A DNA stretch of 64,000 nt from Oscillospiraceae bacterium (GCA_017550285.1 JAFZPP010000018.1:1-64000); one strand, 5' to 3'. Counted from the first letter of the stretch, positions 41,322 to 51,762 are shown. Numbers and translations: made by a program. The notes: generated from the letters alone by a model not told the origin.

Positions 41322-41690
41322 TTACTTCTTCTTGTTCGCAATGGTCTTTGCCGGACCCTTACGCGTTCTTGCATTGGTCTTTGTACGCTGTCCTCTGACG
41401 GGCAGACCCTTGCGGTGACGCACACCGCGGTAGCAGCCGATATCAACGAGACGCTTGATATCCATTGCGATCTGGCGGCGCTTATCGCCCTCCACCATGC
41501 AATGCTCGTCAATGTACGCACGAAGCGCTGCGACATCGGTTTCAGTAAGATCCTTGACTCTGGTGTCCGGATTGATGCCGGTTTCCTTGAGGATCTTGGT
41601 TGCCGTCGTACGACCGATACCGAAGATATATGTCAAGCCGATTTCCACGCGCTTGTTCTTCGGGAGGTCAACACCAGCGATTCTAGCCAT
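41322..41690 (-). CDS. rpsM: 30S ribosomal protein S13
   Basis: A 122-residue S13, head protein that bridges to the large subunit. Typical features are [24 protein letters not shown] at the start and the basic tail [19 protein letters not shown]. It begins with ATG 41688-41690 behind GGAGGTG, 33 bases after rpmJ. Confidence 0.98.
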   Translation of the reverse strand: MARIAGVDLPKNKRVEIGLTYIFGIGRTTATKILKETGINPDTRVKDLTETDVAALRAYIDEHCMVEGDKRRQIAMDIKRLVDIGCYRGVRHRKGLPVRGQRTKTNARTRKGPAKTIANKKK

Positions 41691-41723
41691 ATTCCTAATT
41701 ACACCTCCAAATGATCAGGGGTA

Positions 41724-42090
<367 letters not shown>

Positions 42091-42103
42091 CGTCGATGAC
42101 CTC

Positions 42104-42397
42104 CTAGCGGATTTGATTTGGTTTGGAAAGCGGACGTTTCGCTTTTTCGTTCATGGGATTCAGGACTGCACGCAGCGCCTTATCCGTAAGACCTTCCAAG
42201 GAAAGCGTCTGCTTGGTTGCCTGAACGTGTGCGGGATTTTTGCGCTTCGGATTCGAGAGCGTTCTGCGGTTCCCGTCCGCGAGCAGCAGCTCTGCACCGT
42301 CCAGCGCGGCAACGAGGAAGAACCTTCCGGCTTCTCTGCCTGCTTTAGCAAGCACGATCATGCCGGGGCAACAGATATTTCTCTGCATCGGCGTCAC
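42104..42397 (-). CDS. KOW-domain RNA-binding protein (L14e-like)
   Basis: A 97-residue basic protein with a KOW-like strand pair near its N-terminus ([37 protein letters not shown]) and a Lys-rich tail. Proteins of this type, encoded between map and infA in Clostridia, are thought to bind ribosomes or rRNA; the precise role is not known to me. The GTG at 42395-42397 overlaps the map stop (GTGA), implying coupled translation; the ATG three codons later is an alternative start. Confidence 0.82.
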   Translation of the reverse strand: MTPMQRNICCPGMIVLAKAGREAGRFFLVAALDGAELLLADGNRRTLSNPKRKNPAHVQATKQTLSLEGLTDKALRAVLNPMNEKAKRPLSKPNQIR

Positions 42398-43140
42398 CGC
42401 TTTGTCAGAATCACAGGACCGTTTGCAGTAATGAGGATCATGTGCTCAAAATGTGCCGACATGCAGCCGTTGTCAGTCACAACGGTCCACTGATTCGGCA
42501 GCGTGTGCACTCCGTCACCCTGCATATTGATCATCGGTTCAATGCAGAAGGTCATTCCTTCCACAAGGCGCATGCCGTGTCCGGCTCTGCCGTGATTCGG
42601 AACCTCGGGATCCTCATGAACCTCCCTGCCGATGCCGTGACCGCAGTAATTCTGTACGATACCGTAGCCTCTGGCGCGGCAGTATTCCTCAACGGTATGG
42701 GAGATATCACCCAGCCGCGCACCGACCTGCGCTGCCTCGATCGCCGCATAAAGCGAGGCGTTCGTATCTTCAAGGAGCTTCAGAACCTCGGGCTTTACGG
42801 TTCCGACAGGGAACGTAAAGCAAGTGTCGCTGTTCCAGCCCTTGTAGCAGGCGCCCAGATCAACGCTGACGATATCGCCGTCATTGAGTCTCCGGTTACC
42901 GGGGATGCCGTGGATCACTTCTTCATTGACCGATACACAGGCGCTTGCGGGGAACCCGTACAGCCCGAGGAAATTCGGGGTTGCGCCGTGTGAGGTGATT
43001 ACCTGATGAACAATTTTGTCGATATCCTTTGTTGTCATGCCGGGATGCAGCTTCTGCTCAACGACGTTGAGTGCCTCGCCTGCGATCTTTCCGGCTTCGA
43101 GCATCTTTTCGATGTCAGATTTGCTTTTGATCGAAACCAT
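42394..43140 (-). CDS. map: Methionine aminopeptidase, type I
   Basis: A 248-residue enzyme that removes the initiator methionine from nascent proteins. Metal ligands are the Asp residues in VSVDLGACYKGWNSDTCF, His in GHGIGREVHEDP, and the Glu residues in FCIEPMI and near the C-terminus, all present. The short N-terminus without zinc finger marks the bacterial type Ia form. It lies 14 bases after adk and overlaps the KOW gene by 4 bases. Confidence 0.98.
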   Translation of the reverse strand: MVSIKSKSDIEKMLEAGKIAGEALNVVEQKLHPGMTTKDIDKIVHQVITSHGATPNFLGLYGFPASACVSVNEEVIHGIPGNRRLNDGDIVSVDLGACYKGWNSDTCFTFPVGTVKPEVLKLLEDTNASLYAAIEAAQVGARLGDISHTVEEYCRARGYGIVQNYCGHGIGREVHEDPEVPNHGRAGHGMRLVEGMTFCIEPMINMQGDGVHTLPNQWTVVTDNGCMSAHFEHMILITANGPVILTKR

Positions 43141-43154
43141 AAAGCGCCTCAGTC

Positions 43155-43793
43155 TCAGCCGTTGATGCCGAGTGCATCGAAAACGAGCTTGGTGGTATCG
43201 GCAACCTCTTCCTGACCTTCAACGGTCACGAGCTTGCCGGTTTCCCAGTAATAATCCTTCAGCGGAGCGGTCTTTTCCTCATAGACTTCCAGTCTGGAAA
43301 GGACGGTCTCCGGTGCATCATCGGCACGCTGCACAGCCGCGCCGCCGCAGACATCACAGATGCCCGGCTTCGTGGTCGGCTTGTACTCGATGTGATAGGA
43401 AGCACCGCATTTTTCGCAAACGCGTCTGCCGGACATTCTTGCGATGATCCGCTCATTTGCGACATGGATCTCGAGCACCTTGTCGATCTGGACGCCCATT
43501 TCATCGAGCGCCTCAGCCTGTGCAACGGTACGCGGGAAACCGTCGAGAATGTAGCCGTTCTTCGCATCGGGCTCAGCGATGCGGTCCTTGAGAATACCGA
43601 TCACGATATCATCCGAGACCAGCGCACCGCTGTCCATTGCAGCCTTCGCACGCAGACCGAGCTCCGTGCCGTTCTTCACAGCCTCGCGGAGCATATTGCC
43701 GGTGGAAATCTGCGGAATGCCGAGCTTCGCGGAGATTGCCTCAGCCTGTGTACCTTTTCCGGCACCGGGCGCACCCAAAAGAATGAGATTCAT
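43155..43793 (-). CDS. adk: Adenylate kinase
   Basis: A 212-residue long-form enzyme (ATP + AMP = 2 ADP). P-loop GAPGAGKGTQ at residues 7-16; AMP-binding region ISTGNMLREAV; GFPRTVAQAEAL; the LID domain carries a Cys4-type zinc site (CEKCGASYHIEYKPTTKPGIC DVCGG), typical of Gram-positive Adk. Located between secY and map in the spc part of the operon. Confidence 0.98.
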   Translation of the reverse strand: MNLILLGAPGAGKGTQAEAISAKLGIPQISTGNMLREAVKNGTELGLRAKAAMDSGALVSDDIVIGILKDRIAEPDAKNGYILDGFPRTVAQAEALDEMGVQIDKVLEIHVANERIIARMSGRRVCEKCGASYHIEYKPTTKPGICDVCGGAAVQRADDAPETVLSRLEVYEEKTAPLKDYYWETGKLVTVEGQEEVADTTKLVFDALGING

Positions 43794-43820
43794 ATAGCAG
43801 CCTCCTTGTAATGTTTTGAA

Positions 43821-45155
43821 TTAACCGAGGAAGCCCTTATGATGACGCATCATCAGCTGGGATTCCAGTGTACGGACCGTCTCAATCGCAACGCTGACAA
43901 CGATCAGGATCGAAGTACCGCCCATAGACGAAACGTCGATGTGGGTCAGGTTCAGGAAGATGATCGGGAAGACAGCAACGATACCGAGGAAAATCGCACC
44001 GACCAGACCGATCTTGGAGAGGACTCTCTGGATGTAGTCGGAGGTGGGCTTTCCGGGACGGATGCCGGGGATACCGCCGTTGGACTGGCGGAGGTTGTTT
44101 GCCATTTCCACCGGATTATACTGAATTGCTACGTAGAAGTAGTTGAACAGGATGATCAGGATGAAATAGACAACTGCGTAAGAGTAGCTTCTGGTGGAGA
44201 AGAAGTTTACGAAGCCTGCGTAGAACTTCTCCCAGCCGGACGCATCTGTCAGATCCTTGAGCGGCTCCTTGAAGATCGTGAACATCGACGGGAGCGACAT
44301 AAAGCTCATTGCAAAGATGATCGGCATAACACCGGACATGCAGACCTTGATCGGAATGTGGGTGCTCTGACCGCCGTACTGCTTTCTGCCGACGACGCGC
44401 TTTGCGTACTGGACAGGAATACGGCGCTCGGATTCGTTCATGAAGACGATACCGACGACCATTGCAACAAAGATCAGGAGATAGATGACGATCTTGATGA
44501 AGTTCTCATTTGCACCTTCCTTGGTGCTGATGAGGCTGATGAGCTGACCGAGGTCAACCGGAATACGGGCGACGATACCTGCAAAGAGGATCATGGAAAC
44601 GCCGTTGCCGATGCCCTTTTCATTGATACGGTTGCCCATCCAGATGACAAGCGAGGAGCCTGCCATGAAGGAAAAGATGATGACAAACATCGCAAAGATG
44701 CCTGTTCCGCCGCCGACATACTTGACAGCCTTGACACTTTCAGATTTCAGCGTCAGATAATAAGCAACTGCCATGAACGCAGAAAGACCGAGCGCAACGA
44801 ATGATGTGATCGTATTGAGCTTCTTTCTGCCGTCCTCGCCTTCCTGCTGGAGACGTTCCAGCGGCGGAAGCGCGTAGGTCAGAAGCTGAATGATGATGCT
44901 CGCATTGATATAAGGCGTAACGCCGAGCGAGAACATCGTAGCCTTTGAAAGTGCACCGCCGGAGAGGATGTTGAGGTACTCAAGAAAGTTTCCGTTGCTT
45001 GCCTTCTCCTTCATCCATTCAGCCAGAACGGTGGTATCAATAAACGGAACCGTCAGAACGGAACCGAGACGGAAAATAACGATGATGAGCAGAGTGAACA
45101 AAATCTTCTTTCGGATCTCGGGGATACCCCAAGCGGTCTTGAGCGTTTTGAACAC
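43821..45155 (-). CDS. secY: Preprotein translocase subunit SecY
   Basis: A 444-residue, ten-helix membrane channel for protein export, partner of SecE, SecG and SecA. Conserved segments include the plug region after helix 1, GVTPYINASIIIQLL, and SYAVVYFILIILFNYFYVAIQYNP; the cytoplasmic loops with Arg residues for SecA binding are present. The start is GTG 45153-45155, one base after the rplO stop, with GAGGTG upstream, so it is closely coupled to rplO. Confidence 0.98.
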   Translation of the reverse strand: MFKTLKTAWGIPEIRKKILFTLLIIVIFRLGSVLTVPFIDTTVLAEWMKEKASNGNFLEYLNILSGGALSKATMFSLGVTPYINASIIIQLLTYALPPLERLQQEGEDGRKKLNTITSFVALGLSAFMAVAYYLTLKSESVKAVKYVGGGTGIFAMFVIIFSFMAGSSLVIWMGNRINEKGIGNGVSMILFAGIVARIPVDLGQLISLISTKEGANENFIKIVIYLLIFVAMVVGIVFMNESERRIPVQYAKRVVGRKQYGGQSTHIPIKVCMSGVMPIIFAMSFMSLPSMFTIFKEPLKDLTDASGWEKFYAGFVNFFSTRSYSYAVVYFILIILFNYFYVAIQYNPVEMANNLRQSNGGIPGIRPGKPTSDYIQRVLSKIGLVGAIFLGIVAVFPIIFLNLTHIDVSSMGGTSILIVVSVAIETVRTLESQLMMRHHKGFLG

Positions 45156-45156
45156 C

Positions 45157-45600
45157 TTACATCACCTCAGCCTTCCCGCCTGCCTTTTCGATTTTTTCTG
45201 CTGCGGAAGCAGAGAACTTCGCTGCCTGAACGGTCAGCTTGACATTCAGTTCGCCGTTGCCGAGGATCTTCACACCGCCGTTCTCAGACTTGGTGATCAG
45301 ACCGGTAGCCTTCAGCAGCTCTTCATTGACGACGGTACCCTCAACGAAACGGTTGAGATCGCCGACATTCACAGTAGCATAACGTGTAGCAAAAATGTTG
45401 TGGAAGCCGCGCTTCGGAATGCGTCTTGCAAGGGGCATCTGACCGCCTTCAAAGCCGATTCTGACGCCGCCGCCGGAACGTGCATTCTGACCCTTATGGC
45501 CCTTGCCTGCGGTCTTGCCGTTGCCGGAGCCGTGGCCTCTGCCGATGCGCTTAACCGGACGGTTGGAATCCGCTGCCGGTGTTAATTCATGAAGCTTCAA
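45157..45600 (-). CDS. rplO: 50S ribosomal protein L15
   Basis: A 147-residue L15. The Gly/Arg-rich N-terminus ([27 protein letters not shown]) that threads into 23S rRNA is typical, and the C-terminal globular part includes [19 protein letters not shown]-like sequence. The start is TTG 45598-45600, with GGAGGTG upstream. It lies between rpmD and secY. Confidence 0.98.
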   Translation of the reverse strand: MKLHELTPAADSNRPVKRIGRGHGSGNGKTAGKGHKGQNARSGGGVRIGFEGGQMPLARRIPKRGFHNIFATRYATVNVGDLNRFVEGTVVNEELLKATGLITKSENGGVKILGNGELNVKLTVQAAKFSASAAEKIEKAGGKAEVM

Positions 45601-45621
45601 TGGATTGCACCTCCCTGCCGC

Positions 45622-45798
45622 TTAAGCTTCGGTCACCTTTACGAGGTGGATAATTTTGTTGATCTTGCCCTGAGTCGCCGCATTATCGGGCTGTTCGGTG
45701 ACATCGCCGATCTTACGGAGGCCAAGGGACTGAGCAGTTGCGATCTGATCCTGCTTTCTGCCGATCAGGCTCTTCACAAGCTCGATTTTCTTAGCCAT
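45622..45798 (-). CDS. rpmD: 50S ribosomal protein L30
   Basis: A 58-residue gene found by reading the gap between rpsE and rplO. The product begins [18 protein letters not shown] and contains [18 protein letters not shown], the standard L30 ferredoxin-like fold. ATG 45796-45798; the stop is 21 bases ahead of the rplO start. Confidence 0.97.
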   Translation of the reverse strand: MAKKIELVKSLIGRKQDQIATAQSLGLRKIGDVTEQPDNAATQGKINKIIHLVKVTEA

Positions 45799-45819
45799 TT
45801 GAGCTCACTCCTAACTCGA

Positions 45820-46323
45820 TTATTTGCCGAAGATTTCGGCAGTTGTCTTGCCGCGCTTTGCAGCGACACTCTTCGCGTCGGTGCACTCGCAGAGACCTGC
45901 GATGGTTGCACGGACAACGTTGCACGGGTTATTGGAACGCTGGCTCTTGGTACGGATATCCTGAATGCCGGCCATTTCGATGACCGCACGGACCGGACCG
46001 CCTGCGATCACACCGGTACCGGGAGCTGCCGGCATCATAAGGACGCGGCCTGCACCGAACTTACCGATGACCTCATGCGGAATGGTAGTTCCGCGAAGGT
46101 TGATGCGAACAAGATTCTTCTTCGCATCCTCAATGCCCTTGCGGATCGCATCCGGAACTTCGCCGGACTTACCCAGACCGAAGCCGACAATGCCGTTTCC
46201 GTCGCCGACAACTACGAGTGCCGAGAACTTCATGATACGGCCGCCCTTAACGGTCTTGCTGACACGGTTAATGGAGACAACTCGCTCCATCAGCTCCATG
46301 TTTGTTGCATCAATCAGTGCCAA
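45820..46323 (-). CDS. rpsE: 30S ribosomal protein S5
   Basis: A 167-residue S5 with its N-terminal double-stranded-RNA-like domain ([37 protein letters not shown]) and C-terminal domain ([27 protein letters not shown]). S5 acts in decoding fidelity and mRNA unwinding. The start is TTG 46321-46323 behind GGAGGG. It is encoded between rplR and rpmD. Confidence 0.98.
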   Translation of the reverse strand: MALIDATNMELMERVVSINRVSKTVKGGRIMKFSALVVVGDGNGIVGFGLGKSGEVPDAIRKGIEDAKKNLVRINLRGTTIPHEVIGKFGAGRVLMMPAAPGTGVIAGGPVRAVIEMAGIQDIRTKSQRSNNPCNVVRATIAGLCECTDAKSVAAKRGKTTAEIFGK

Positions 46324-46340
46324 TCAAAGTCCCTCCTTCA

Positions 46341-46700
46341 TTAGAACTGCAGCCCATTTTCACGGGCACCGTCTGCAAGCTCCTGAACTCTGCCGTGATA
46401 GAGATAACCACCACGGTCGAATACTACCTCAGTAATACCCTTGTCAGCAGCCTTCTTTGCGATTGCTGCACCGACAAGGCGTGCGCCTTCCTTATTGCCG
46501 CCGTTGCCCTCGAAGCCTTTATCCTGGCTCGATGCAGCTGCGAGCGTTACACCTGCGACATCATCAATGAGCTGTGCGTAGATGTGCTTTGTAGAGCGAT
46601 AGACGCTCAGTCTCGGACGCTGGGCAGTACCGGAGATCTTTGCGCGGACTCTGCGGTGTCTCTTGAGACGGGCTTTGTTGCTGTCAATTTTCTTTACCAT
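46341..46700 (-). CDS. rplR: 50S ribosomal protein L18
   Basis: A 119-residue L18, binder of 5S rRNA. The pattern [37 protein letters not shown] and C-terminal [23 protein letters not shown] is characteristic. ATG 46698-46700; located between rplF and rpsE. Confidence 0.98.
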   Translation of the reverse strand: MVKKIDSNKARLKRHRRVRAKISGTAQRPRLSVYRSTKHIYAQLIDDVAGVTLAAASSQDKGFEGNGGNKEGARLVGAAIAKKAADKGITEVVFDRGGYLYHGRVQELADGARENGLQF

Positions 46701-46718
46701 AGCAATTCACCTTTCTCC

Positions 46719-47267
46719 TTACTTCTTGCCCTTACCGGCCTTACCTTCCTTACGGATGATGTGCTCGCCCTCGTAGCGGATGCCCTTGCCCTTATAAGGC
46801 TCCGGCGGACGCTTCTCGCGGACTTCCGCTGCAAACTGACCGACCTTCTGCTTGTCGTAGCCGTTGATCACGATCGTATTTGCATTCGGAACATCAATGG
46901 TAATGCCCTCTGTCTCCGGCATAACGACATCGTGCGAATAGCCGAGGTTCATGACAAGATTCTTGCCGTCCTTCTTTGCACGGTAGCCGACGCCTTCGAT
47001 CTGCAGCGTTTTCTTGAAGCCCTCGTTCACACCGAAAATCATGTTTGCGATGAGCGTTCTGGTGAGACCGTGCAGAGCGCGGTTCTCTTTATTGTCGTTG
47101 GGGCGGGTAACAGTGACGTGACCGTCCTCAACCTTCACCTGCATAGCAGTATTTGCGCGATACGAATTCTCGCCCTTCGGTCCCTTCACGGTAACCAGAT
47201 TGGTATCGTCAACCGTAACGGTGACACCGGCAGGAATCGCGATCGGCAGTCTTCCGATTCTGGACAT
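46719..47267 (-). CDS. rplF: 50S ribosomal protein L6
   Basis: A 182-residue L6 with two similar alpha/beta domains and the signature PEPYKGKGIRYEGEHI near the C-terminus. It binds near the sarcin-ricin loop. ATG 47265-47267 has GGAGG upstream. Between rpsH and rplR. Confidence 0.98.
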   Translation of the reverse strand: MSRIGRLPIAIPAGVTVTVDDTNLVTVKGPKGENSYRANTAMQVKVEDGHVTVTRPNDNKENRALHGLTRTLIANMIFGVNEGFKKTLQIEGVGYRAKKDGKNLVMNLGYSHDVVMPETEGITIDVPNANTIVINGYDKQKVGQFAAEVREKRPPEPYKGKGIRYEGEHIIRKEGKAGKGKK

Positions 47268-47286
47268 GATGCGTTTCCTCCTTTAA

Positions 47287-47685
47287 TTACCAAACGTAAG
47301 CGAGAACCTCGCCGCCGACATTCAGCTCTCTTGCCTTCTTGTCGGTCATAATTCCCTTAGAAGTAGAGACGATAACGATACCGAGACCCTTGCGAACCTT
47401 CGGCATATCCGCGCAGGAGCTGTAAATTCTCAGACCCGGCTTGGAGATGCGGCGGAGACCGCTGATGACGGATGTTCTGTTCTCATCGTACTTCAGAGTA
47501 ATGCGGATGATGCCCTGCTTGCCATCGTCGATGACCTGAAAGCTCTTGATATAGCCTTCGTCGGTCAGGATCTGGGTGATAGCCTTTTTCACGTTGGAAG
47601 CGGGAACGTCAACCGTTGCGTGCTTAGCAGTAGCAGCGTTGCGGATTCTGGTGAGCAGATCCGCAATGGTATCAGAAATTTGCAT
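47287..47685 (-). CDS. rpsH: 30S ribosomal protein S8
   Basis: A 132-residue S8, central-domain 16S binder, which in other bacteria also represses the spc operon. The N-terminus [20 protein letters not shown] and the C-terminal [22 protein letters not shown] are diagnostic. ATG 47683-47685 behind GGAGGTC. Confidence 0.98.
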   Translation of the reverse strand: MQISDTIADLLTRIRNAATAKHATVDVPASNVKKAITQILTDEGYIKSFQVIDDGKQGIIRITLKYDENRTSVISGLRRISKPGLRIYSSCADMPKVRKGLGIVIVSTSKGIMTDKKARELNVGGEVLAYVW

Positions 47686-47716
47686 ACCAAATGACCTCCT
47701 TTATCTATCGTCCGGT

Positions 47717-47902
47717 TTACCAGCTAGCCTTCTTGACACCGGGAATCTGACCATCGTGTGCAAGCTCTCGGAAGCAAATTCGGCAAATACCGAACTTTCT
47801 GAGATAGGCGTGGGGTCTGCCGCAGATTTTGCATCTGTTATAAGCGCGCGTCGAGTACTTGGGTGCTCTCTGCTGCTTCAGAATCATAGATTTCTTTGCC
47901 AT
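47717..47902 (-). CDS. rpsZ: 30S ribosomal protein S14, zinc type
   Basis: A 61-residue short S14 with the zinc ribbon [20 protein letters not shown], the C+ form. I chose ATG 47900-47902, behind GGAGGG; the longer frame overlaps rplE without a ribosome site. It sits between rplE and rpsH as usual. Confidence 0.97.
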   Translation of the reverse strand: MAKKSMILKQQRAPKYSTRAYNRCKICGRPHAYLRKFGICRICFRELAHDGQIPGVKKASW

Positions 47903-47916
47903 ATAACCCTCCTGGA

Positions 47917-48456
47917 TCACTTTGCGAACGGCGCGCCGAGCAGCGTGAGCAGCTCCTTCGCCTCTTCGTCAGTGGCAGCGGTTGTGATAAAGTTGATATC
48001 CATACCGCGGACCTTGTCGATCTTGTCGTACTCAATTTCAGGGAAAATGAGCTGTTCCTTGATACCGGTAGAGTAGTTGCCCTTACCGTCGAAGGAATTG
48101 GGGTTGATGCCGCGGAAGTCACGGACACGCGGGAAAGCAACATTGAAGAGCTTATCCACGAAGTCCCACATCTTCTCGCCGCGCAGTGTCACCTTGACAC
48201 CGATCGGCATGCCCTCACGGAGCTTGAAGTTTGCAACGGACTTCTTTGCGCGGCAGACGACCGGACGCTGACCGGTGATCAGGGAAAGATCGCCCATGAT
48301 TGCGTCGATTGCCTTTGCGTTGTCCTTTGCCTCACCTGCGCCGACGTTGACAACAACCTTGTCAAGGCGCGGGATCTGCATGACATTCTTATAACCGAAT
48401 TTGCTCATCAGCGCCGGAGCAACGGTGCTGACATAATAATCTCTCAGTCTAGCCAT
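47917..48456 (-). CDS. rplE: 50S ribosomal protein L5
   Basis: A 179-residue L5, 5S rRNA binder that contacts the P-site tRNA. Conserved parts are [41 protein letters not shown] and a C-terminal [23 protein letters not shown] 48454-48456; 12 bases after rplX. Confidence 0.98.
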   Translation of the reverse strand: MARLRDYYVSTVAPALMSKFGYKNVMQIPRLDKVVVNVGAGEAKDNAKAIDAIMGDLSLITGQRPVVCRAKKSVANFKLREGMPIGVKVTLRGEKMWDFVDKLFNVAFPRVRDFRGINPNSFDGKGNYSTGIKEQLIFPEIEYDKIDKVRGMDINFITTAATDEEAKELLTLLGAPFAK

Positions 48457-48468
48457 CGTCGTTCTCCT

Positions 48469-48828
48469 TTACTCAAATGTGGCGCCGCACTTCTTGCAAA
48501 CGCGGAGCTTCGTCTTCTTGTCGCCCTTCTTCTCGATCGTGTGACCGACTCTGGTGGGCTTGCCGCACTTCGGGCAGATCAGCTGAACCTTGCAGGCATA
48601 GATCGGGGACTCAGCCTTTACGATGCCGCCCTGCTGACCGACTCTGGTGGGTTTTACGTGCTTGGTGATCATGTTGATGCCTTCAACAATGACCTTGCCC
48701 TCTTTCGGGCTGACCTCAAGAACCTTACCGGTCTTGATCTTCTTCTTCTCAATGTCGGTGTACTTATCAGCGGGATCACCGACGAGCAGGCGAACGGTAT
48801 CGCCCTTCTTTACGTGAACATTACTCAT
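48469..48828 (-). CDS. rplX: 50S ribosomal protein L24
   Basis: A 119-residue L24, an assembly initiator with a KOW domain (KKGDTVRLLVGDPADKYTDIEKKKIKTGKVLEVSPKEGKVIVEGIN). It is longer than many L24 proteins because of an inserted acidic-basic segment in the KOW region. The C-terminus carries CPKCGKPTRVG and CKKCGATFE, a zinc-binding pair. ATG 48826-48828 behind GGAGGTG. Confidence 0.97.
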   Translation of the reverse strand: MSNVHVKKGDTVRLLVGDPADKYTDIEKKKIKTGKVLEVSPKEGKVIVEGINMITKHVKPTRVGQQGGIVKAESPIYACKVQLICPKCGKPTRVGHTIEKKGDKKTKLRVCKKCGATFE

Positions 48829-48843
48829 CGTGGCACCTCCAAA

Positions 48844-49212
48844 TCAAAGGACTTCCGGTGCGAGGGAAAGAATCTTGACATAGTCATGCTCTCTCAGCTC
48901 TCTTGCGACCGGTCCGAAAATACGTGTACCGCGAGGGGTTTTGTCTTCCTTGATAATCACGGCTGCGTTCTCATCGAAGCGAATGTAGGTACCGTCATCT
49001 CTGCGGATACCTTTCGCGGAACGAACGATGACAGCTTTGACAACGTCACCCTTCTTCACAACGCCGCCGGGTGTTGCTTTCTTAACGGATGCAACGACAA
49101 CGTCACCGATGTTCGCATAACGTCTGCGGGTGCCGCCCAGCACGCGGATGCACATAAGCTCTTTTGCGCCGGTGTTGTCTGCAACCTTTAAGTAAGACTG
49201 CATTTGAATCAC
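48844..49212 (-). CDS. rplN: 50S ribosomal protein L14
   Basis: A 122-residue L14 at the subunit interface ([35 protein letters not shown]). The GTG start at 49210-49212 gives the family-typical [13 protein letters not shown] and lies behind AGGAGG; the ATG three codons later is less suitable. A gap of about 97 bases precedes it. Confidence 0.97.
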   Translation of the reverse strand: MIQMQSYLKVADNTGAKELMCIRVLGGTRRRYANIGDVVVASVKKATPGGVVKKGDVVKAVIVRSAKGIRRDDGTYIRFDENAAVIIKEDKTPRGTRIFGPVARELREHDYVKILSLAPEVL

Positions 49213-49309
49213 AGCAGGTTCCTCCTATCTGCATGGCACTTTGCCGCACCGCACGGAATTTGCCGTCCGGATTTGCGATACAAAGCGCTCGAATATTTTG
49301 ATCGAAGAA

Positions 49310-49576
49310 TTATTTTGCCTTTTCGATGATCTCAACGACGCGCCATCTCTTATCCTTGGAAAGCGGACGTGTCTCCATCACGAGAACGCGGTCACCGATC
49401 TTGCACTCGTTCTTTTCATCGTGTGCCTTCAGCTTGACGGTACGCTTCACGATCTTCTTGTAAAGCGGATGCTGAACGTGGTCTGCGATAGCGACGACAA
49501 CGGTCTTGTCCATCTTATCGCTGACGACCTTGCCGGTACGTGTTTTTCTCAGATTTCTCTCAGTTGTTTCAGCCAT
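49310..49576 (-). CDS. rpsQ: 30S ribosomal protein S17
   Basis: An 88-residue S17, an OB-fold 16S binder. Conserved parts are [21 protein letters not shown] and the C-terminal [25 protein letters not shown] chose ATG 49574-49576 (MAETTERN), with AAGGAGG upstream, over the longer frame that overlaps rpmC. Confidence 0.97.
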   Translation of the reverse strand: MAETTERNLRKTRTGKVVSDKMDKTVVVAIADHVQHPLYKKIVKRTVKLKAHDEKNECKIGDRVLVMETRPLSKDKRWRVVEIIEKAK

Positions 49577-49593
49577 GACAAAGTCCTCCTTCC

Positions 49594-49794
49594 TCATGCC
49601 TTTGCCGCAGTCTGAGCGGCACGCATGCAAGTCTTGACACGGGCGATGTCCTTCTTGACTGCCTTCAGTCTGGCAGTATTCTCAAGCTGGTTTGCAGCAA
49701 GCTGGAAGCGGAGGTTGAAAAGCTCCTCCTTCAGGCTCTGGAGCTGCGCAGCCATTTCTTCGTAGCTCATTTCTCTGATATCAGCAGCTTTCAT
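49594..49794 (-). CDS. rpmC: 50S ribosomal protein L29
   Basis: A 66-residue helical L29 near the tunnel exit and trigger factor site ([43 protein letters not shown]). Its ATG overlaps the rplP stop (ATGA), so translation is coupled. Confidence 0.97.
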   Translation of the reverse strand: MKAADIREMSYEEMAAQLQSLKEELFNLRFQLAANQLENTARLKAVKKDIARVKTCMRAAQTAAKA

Positions 49795-50237
49795 GCCTGT
49801 GCACCTCCATCCTGCTCATCTTTCGCAACAATCTTGCACTTGACGGGCAGCTTGTGCATTGCCAGACGCAGAGCATCCTTCAGGTCATCTGCGGAAATCG
49901 GCTTATCCTTATCGGCACCGATCTCGAACATGACTCTGCCCGGCTTTACAACAGCAACCCAGTATTCCGGAGAACCTTTACCGGAACCCATTCGGGTCTC
50001 GGCCGGCTTCTCAGTAATCGGCTTATCCGGGAAAATCTTGATCCAAACCTTACCGCCTCTCTTAATACGACGGGTCATCGCAATACGGGCAGCCTCGATC
50101 TGGTTGGAAGTAACCCAGGACGGCTCCAGTGCAACAAGGCCGAAATCGCCGTAGCAAACCTTATTGCCGCGGTATGCCTTACCGGTCAGGCGTCCTCTGT
50201 GAACGCGGCGGTATTTAACTCTCTTTGGAAGCAGCAT
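49791..50237 (-). CDS. rplP: 50S ribosomal protein L16
   Basis: A 148-residue L16 at the A-site tRNA elbow. It begins [17 protein letters not shown] and has the [18 protein letters not shown] signature. The chosen ATG (50235-50237) lies within the end of rpsC: the two genes overlap by 23 bases, with GGAGG inside rpsC serving as the ribosome site. Confidence 0.97.
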   Translation of the reverse strand: MLLPKRVKYRRVHRGRLTGKAYRGNKVCYGDFGLVALEPSWVTSNQIEAARIAMTRRIKRGGKVWIKIFPDKPITEKPAETRMGSGKGSPEYWVAVVKPGRVMFEIGADKDKPISADDLKDALRLAMHKLPVKCKIVAKDEQDGGAQA

Positions 50238-51069
50238 TTGCGGAACCTCCTTCTCTTCTGTTCTGTCCCTGCGGACGGTCGGTACGCGGTCTGCGCTCGC
50301 CGTTATTGTTGAAATCGCGGCGCGGTCTGCGGTCGCGGTCACCGCCGCCGTTACGGTCGTCTCTGCGGCGTCTGTTGTCGCGCGGACGATCATTCTTGCG
50401 CTCATAGCGCTCCTTGTTGGCAGCAGCCTTTGCAGCATCGCCCTTCAGGATCTCACCCTTGTAGATCCAGACCTTGATGCCGATTCTGCCGTAGGTGGTG
50501 TTTGCCTCAGCAAAGCCGTAGTCGATGTCGGCACGGATCGTCTGAAGCGGAATGGTACCCTCGTGGTAGCACTCGGAACGTGCGATTTCAGCACCGCCGA
50601 GACGGCCGCCGCACTTGATCTTGATACCCTTTGCGCCGGACTTCATCGTTCTGCCGATCGAACCCTTCATCGCTCTGCGGAAGGATACACGGTTCTCGAG
50701 GTCGAGTGCGATCTTCTCAGCAACGAGCTGTGCGGAGAGGTCCATGTTCTTGATCTCGATGATATTGATTGCAACGGGCTTCTTGATGCGCTTTTCGATG
50801 CTGGCGCGGAGCTTATCAATCTCCGTACCGCCTCTGCCGATGATCAGACCCGGTTTTGCACAGTGGATGTGAATGCGGACCTTCTCAGAAAGGCGCTCGA
50901 TCTCAATGCGTGCGATGCCGGCTGCATACAGAGACTTTTTGATGAACTCGCGGAGGTTATAATCCTCAACGAGGGTATCGCCGAAATGCTTCTTATCAGC
51001 GAACCAGCGGGAATCCCAGTCTTTGATAACGCCGACGCGAAGGCCGTGCGGATTCACTTTCTGTCCCAT
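50215..51069 (-). CDS. rpsC: 30S ribosomal protein S3 with Arg/Gly/Asp-rich C-terminal tail
   Basis: A 284-residue S3, part of the mRNA entry channel. The KH domain contains [22 protein letters not shown] and the C-terminal S3 domain [21 protein letters not shown]3 is commonly near 210-230 residues; here the last 60 or so form a low-complexity Arg/Asp/Gly/Asn-rich tail (for example [20 protein letters not shown]) that overlaps the start of rplP. Such tails occur in some Clostridia; a role in RNA binding is inference. Confidence 0.97.
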   Translation of the reverse strand: MGQKVNPHGLRVGVIKDWDSRWFADKKHFGDTLVEDYNLREFIKKSLYAAGIARIEIERLSEKVRIHIHCAKPGLIIGRGGTEIDKLRASIEKRIKKPVAINIIEIKNMDLSAQLVAEKIALDLENRVSFRRAMKGSIGRTMKSGAKGIKIKCGGRLGGAEIARSECYHEGTIPLQTIRADIDYGFAEANTTYGRIGIKVWIYKGEILKGDAAKAAANKERYERKNDRPRDNRRRRDDRNGGGDRDRRPRRDFNNNGERRPRTDRPQGQNRREGGSANAASKES

Positions 51070-51075
51070 AGGATT

Positions 51076-51441
51076 TTATGCCTCCCTTTCCTTCAGAATA
51101 ATGGTGATATTCGAGGTGCGCTTGTTGATGCGGAATGCTCTGCCCTGTGCGCGCGGCTGGATTCTCTTGAGAATCGGGCCCGGACCGACATAGCAGGCTG
51201 CAACATAGAGCGCATCCTTATTCATAGAATGGTTGTTGTCAGCATTTGCAATCGCAGAGTTGAGGAGCTTCTTGACGATCGGGCAGGCTGCCTTCGGCGT
51301 CAGTTCCAGTGCTGCAATCGCTTTCTCTACGGGCTGATTGCGGATCAGGTCGAGCACGATCTGTACCTTTCTCGGGGAGATGCGCTCACCGCGGAGGATC
51401 GCTTTTGCCTCCGGCTCGTAGTTAAATTCGTTCTTAGCCAT
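51076..51441 (-). CDS. rplV: 50S ribosomal protein L22
   Basis: A 121-residue L22, whose extended hairpin lines the exit tunnel near the macrolide site. Family marks are RISPRKVQIVLDLIRNQPVEKA and the hairpin/tail GPILKRIQPRAQGRAFRINKRTSNITI. ATG 51439-51441 behind GGAGG; 6 bases ahead of rpsC. Confidence 0.98.
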   Translation of the reverse strand: MAKNEFNYEPEAKAILRGERISPRKVQIVLDLIRNQPVEKAIAALELTPKAACPIVKKLLNSAIANADNNHSMNKDALYVAACYVGPGPILKRIQPRAQGRAFRINKRTSNITIILKEREA

Positions 51442-51461
51442 GCGATATTTCCTCCTTCCGA

Positions 51462-51746
51462 TTACTTCTTGCCGTTGTTGGACGTCTTGGAACCGGCATG
51501 GCCCTTAAAGGTTCTGGTCGGTGCGAACTCGCCGAGCTTATGACCGATCATTTCCTCAGTAACAAAAACCGGAATGTGCTTGCGTCCGTCGTGGACCGCA
51601 AAGGTGTGGCCGACAAACTCCGGGAAAATCGTAGAAGAACGGCTCCATGTCTTGACAACCTTCTTCTCTCCGGCTTCATTCATAGCGACAACGCGCTTGT
51701 AAAGAGCTTCCTGAACATACGGGCCCTTTTTCACACTTCTGCTCAT
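51462..51746 (-). CDS. rpsS: 30S ribosomal protein S19
   Basis: A 94-residue S19 in the small-subunit head ([18 protein letters not shown], then [42 protein letters not shown]). ATG 51744-51746 behind GGAGG; between rplB and rplV. Confidence 0.98.
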   Translation of the reverse strand: MSRSVKKGPYVQEALYKRVVAMNEAGEKKVVKTWSRSSTIFPEFVGHTFAVHDGRKHIPVFVTEEMIGHKLGEFAPTRTFKGHAGSKTSNNGKK

Positions 51747-51762
51747 GAGTCAGCCTCCTTTC

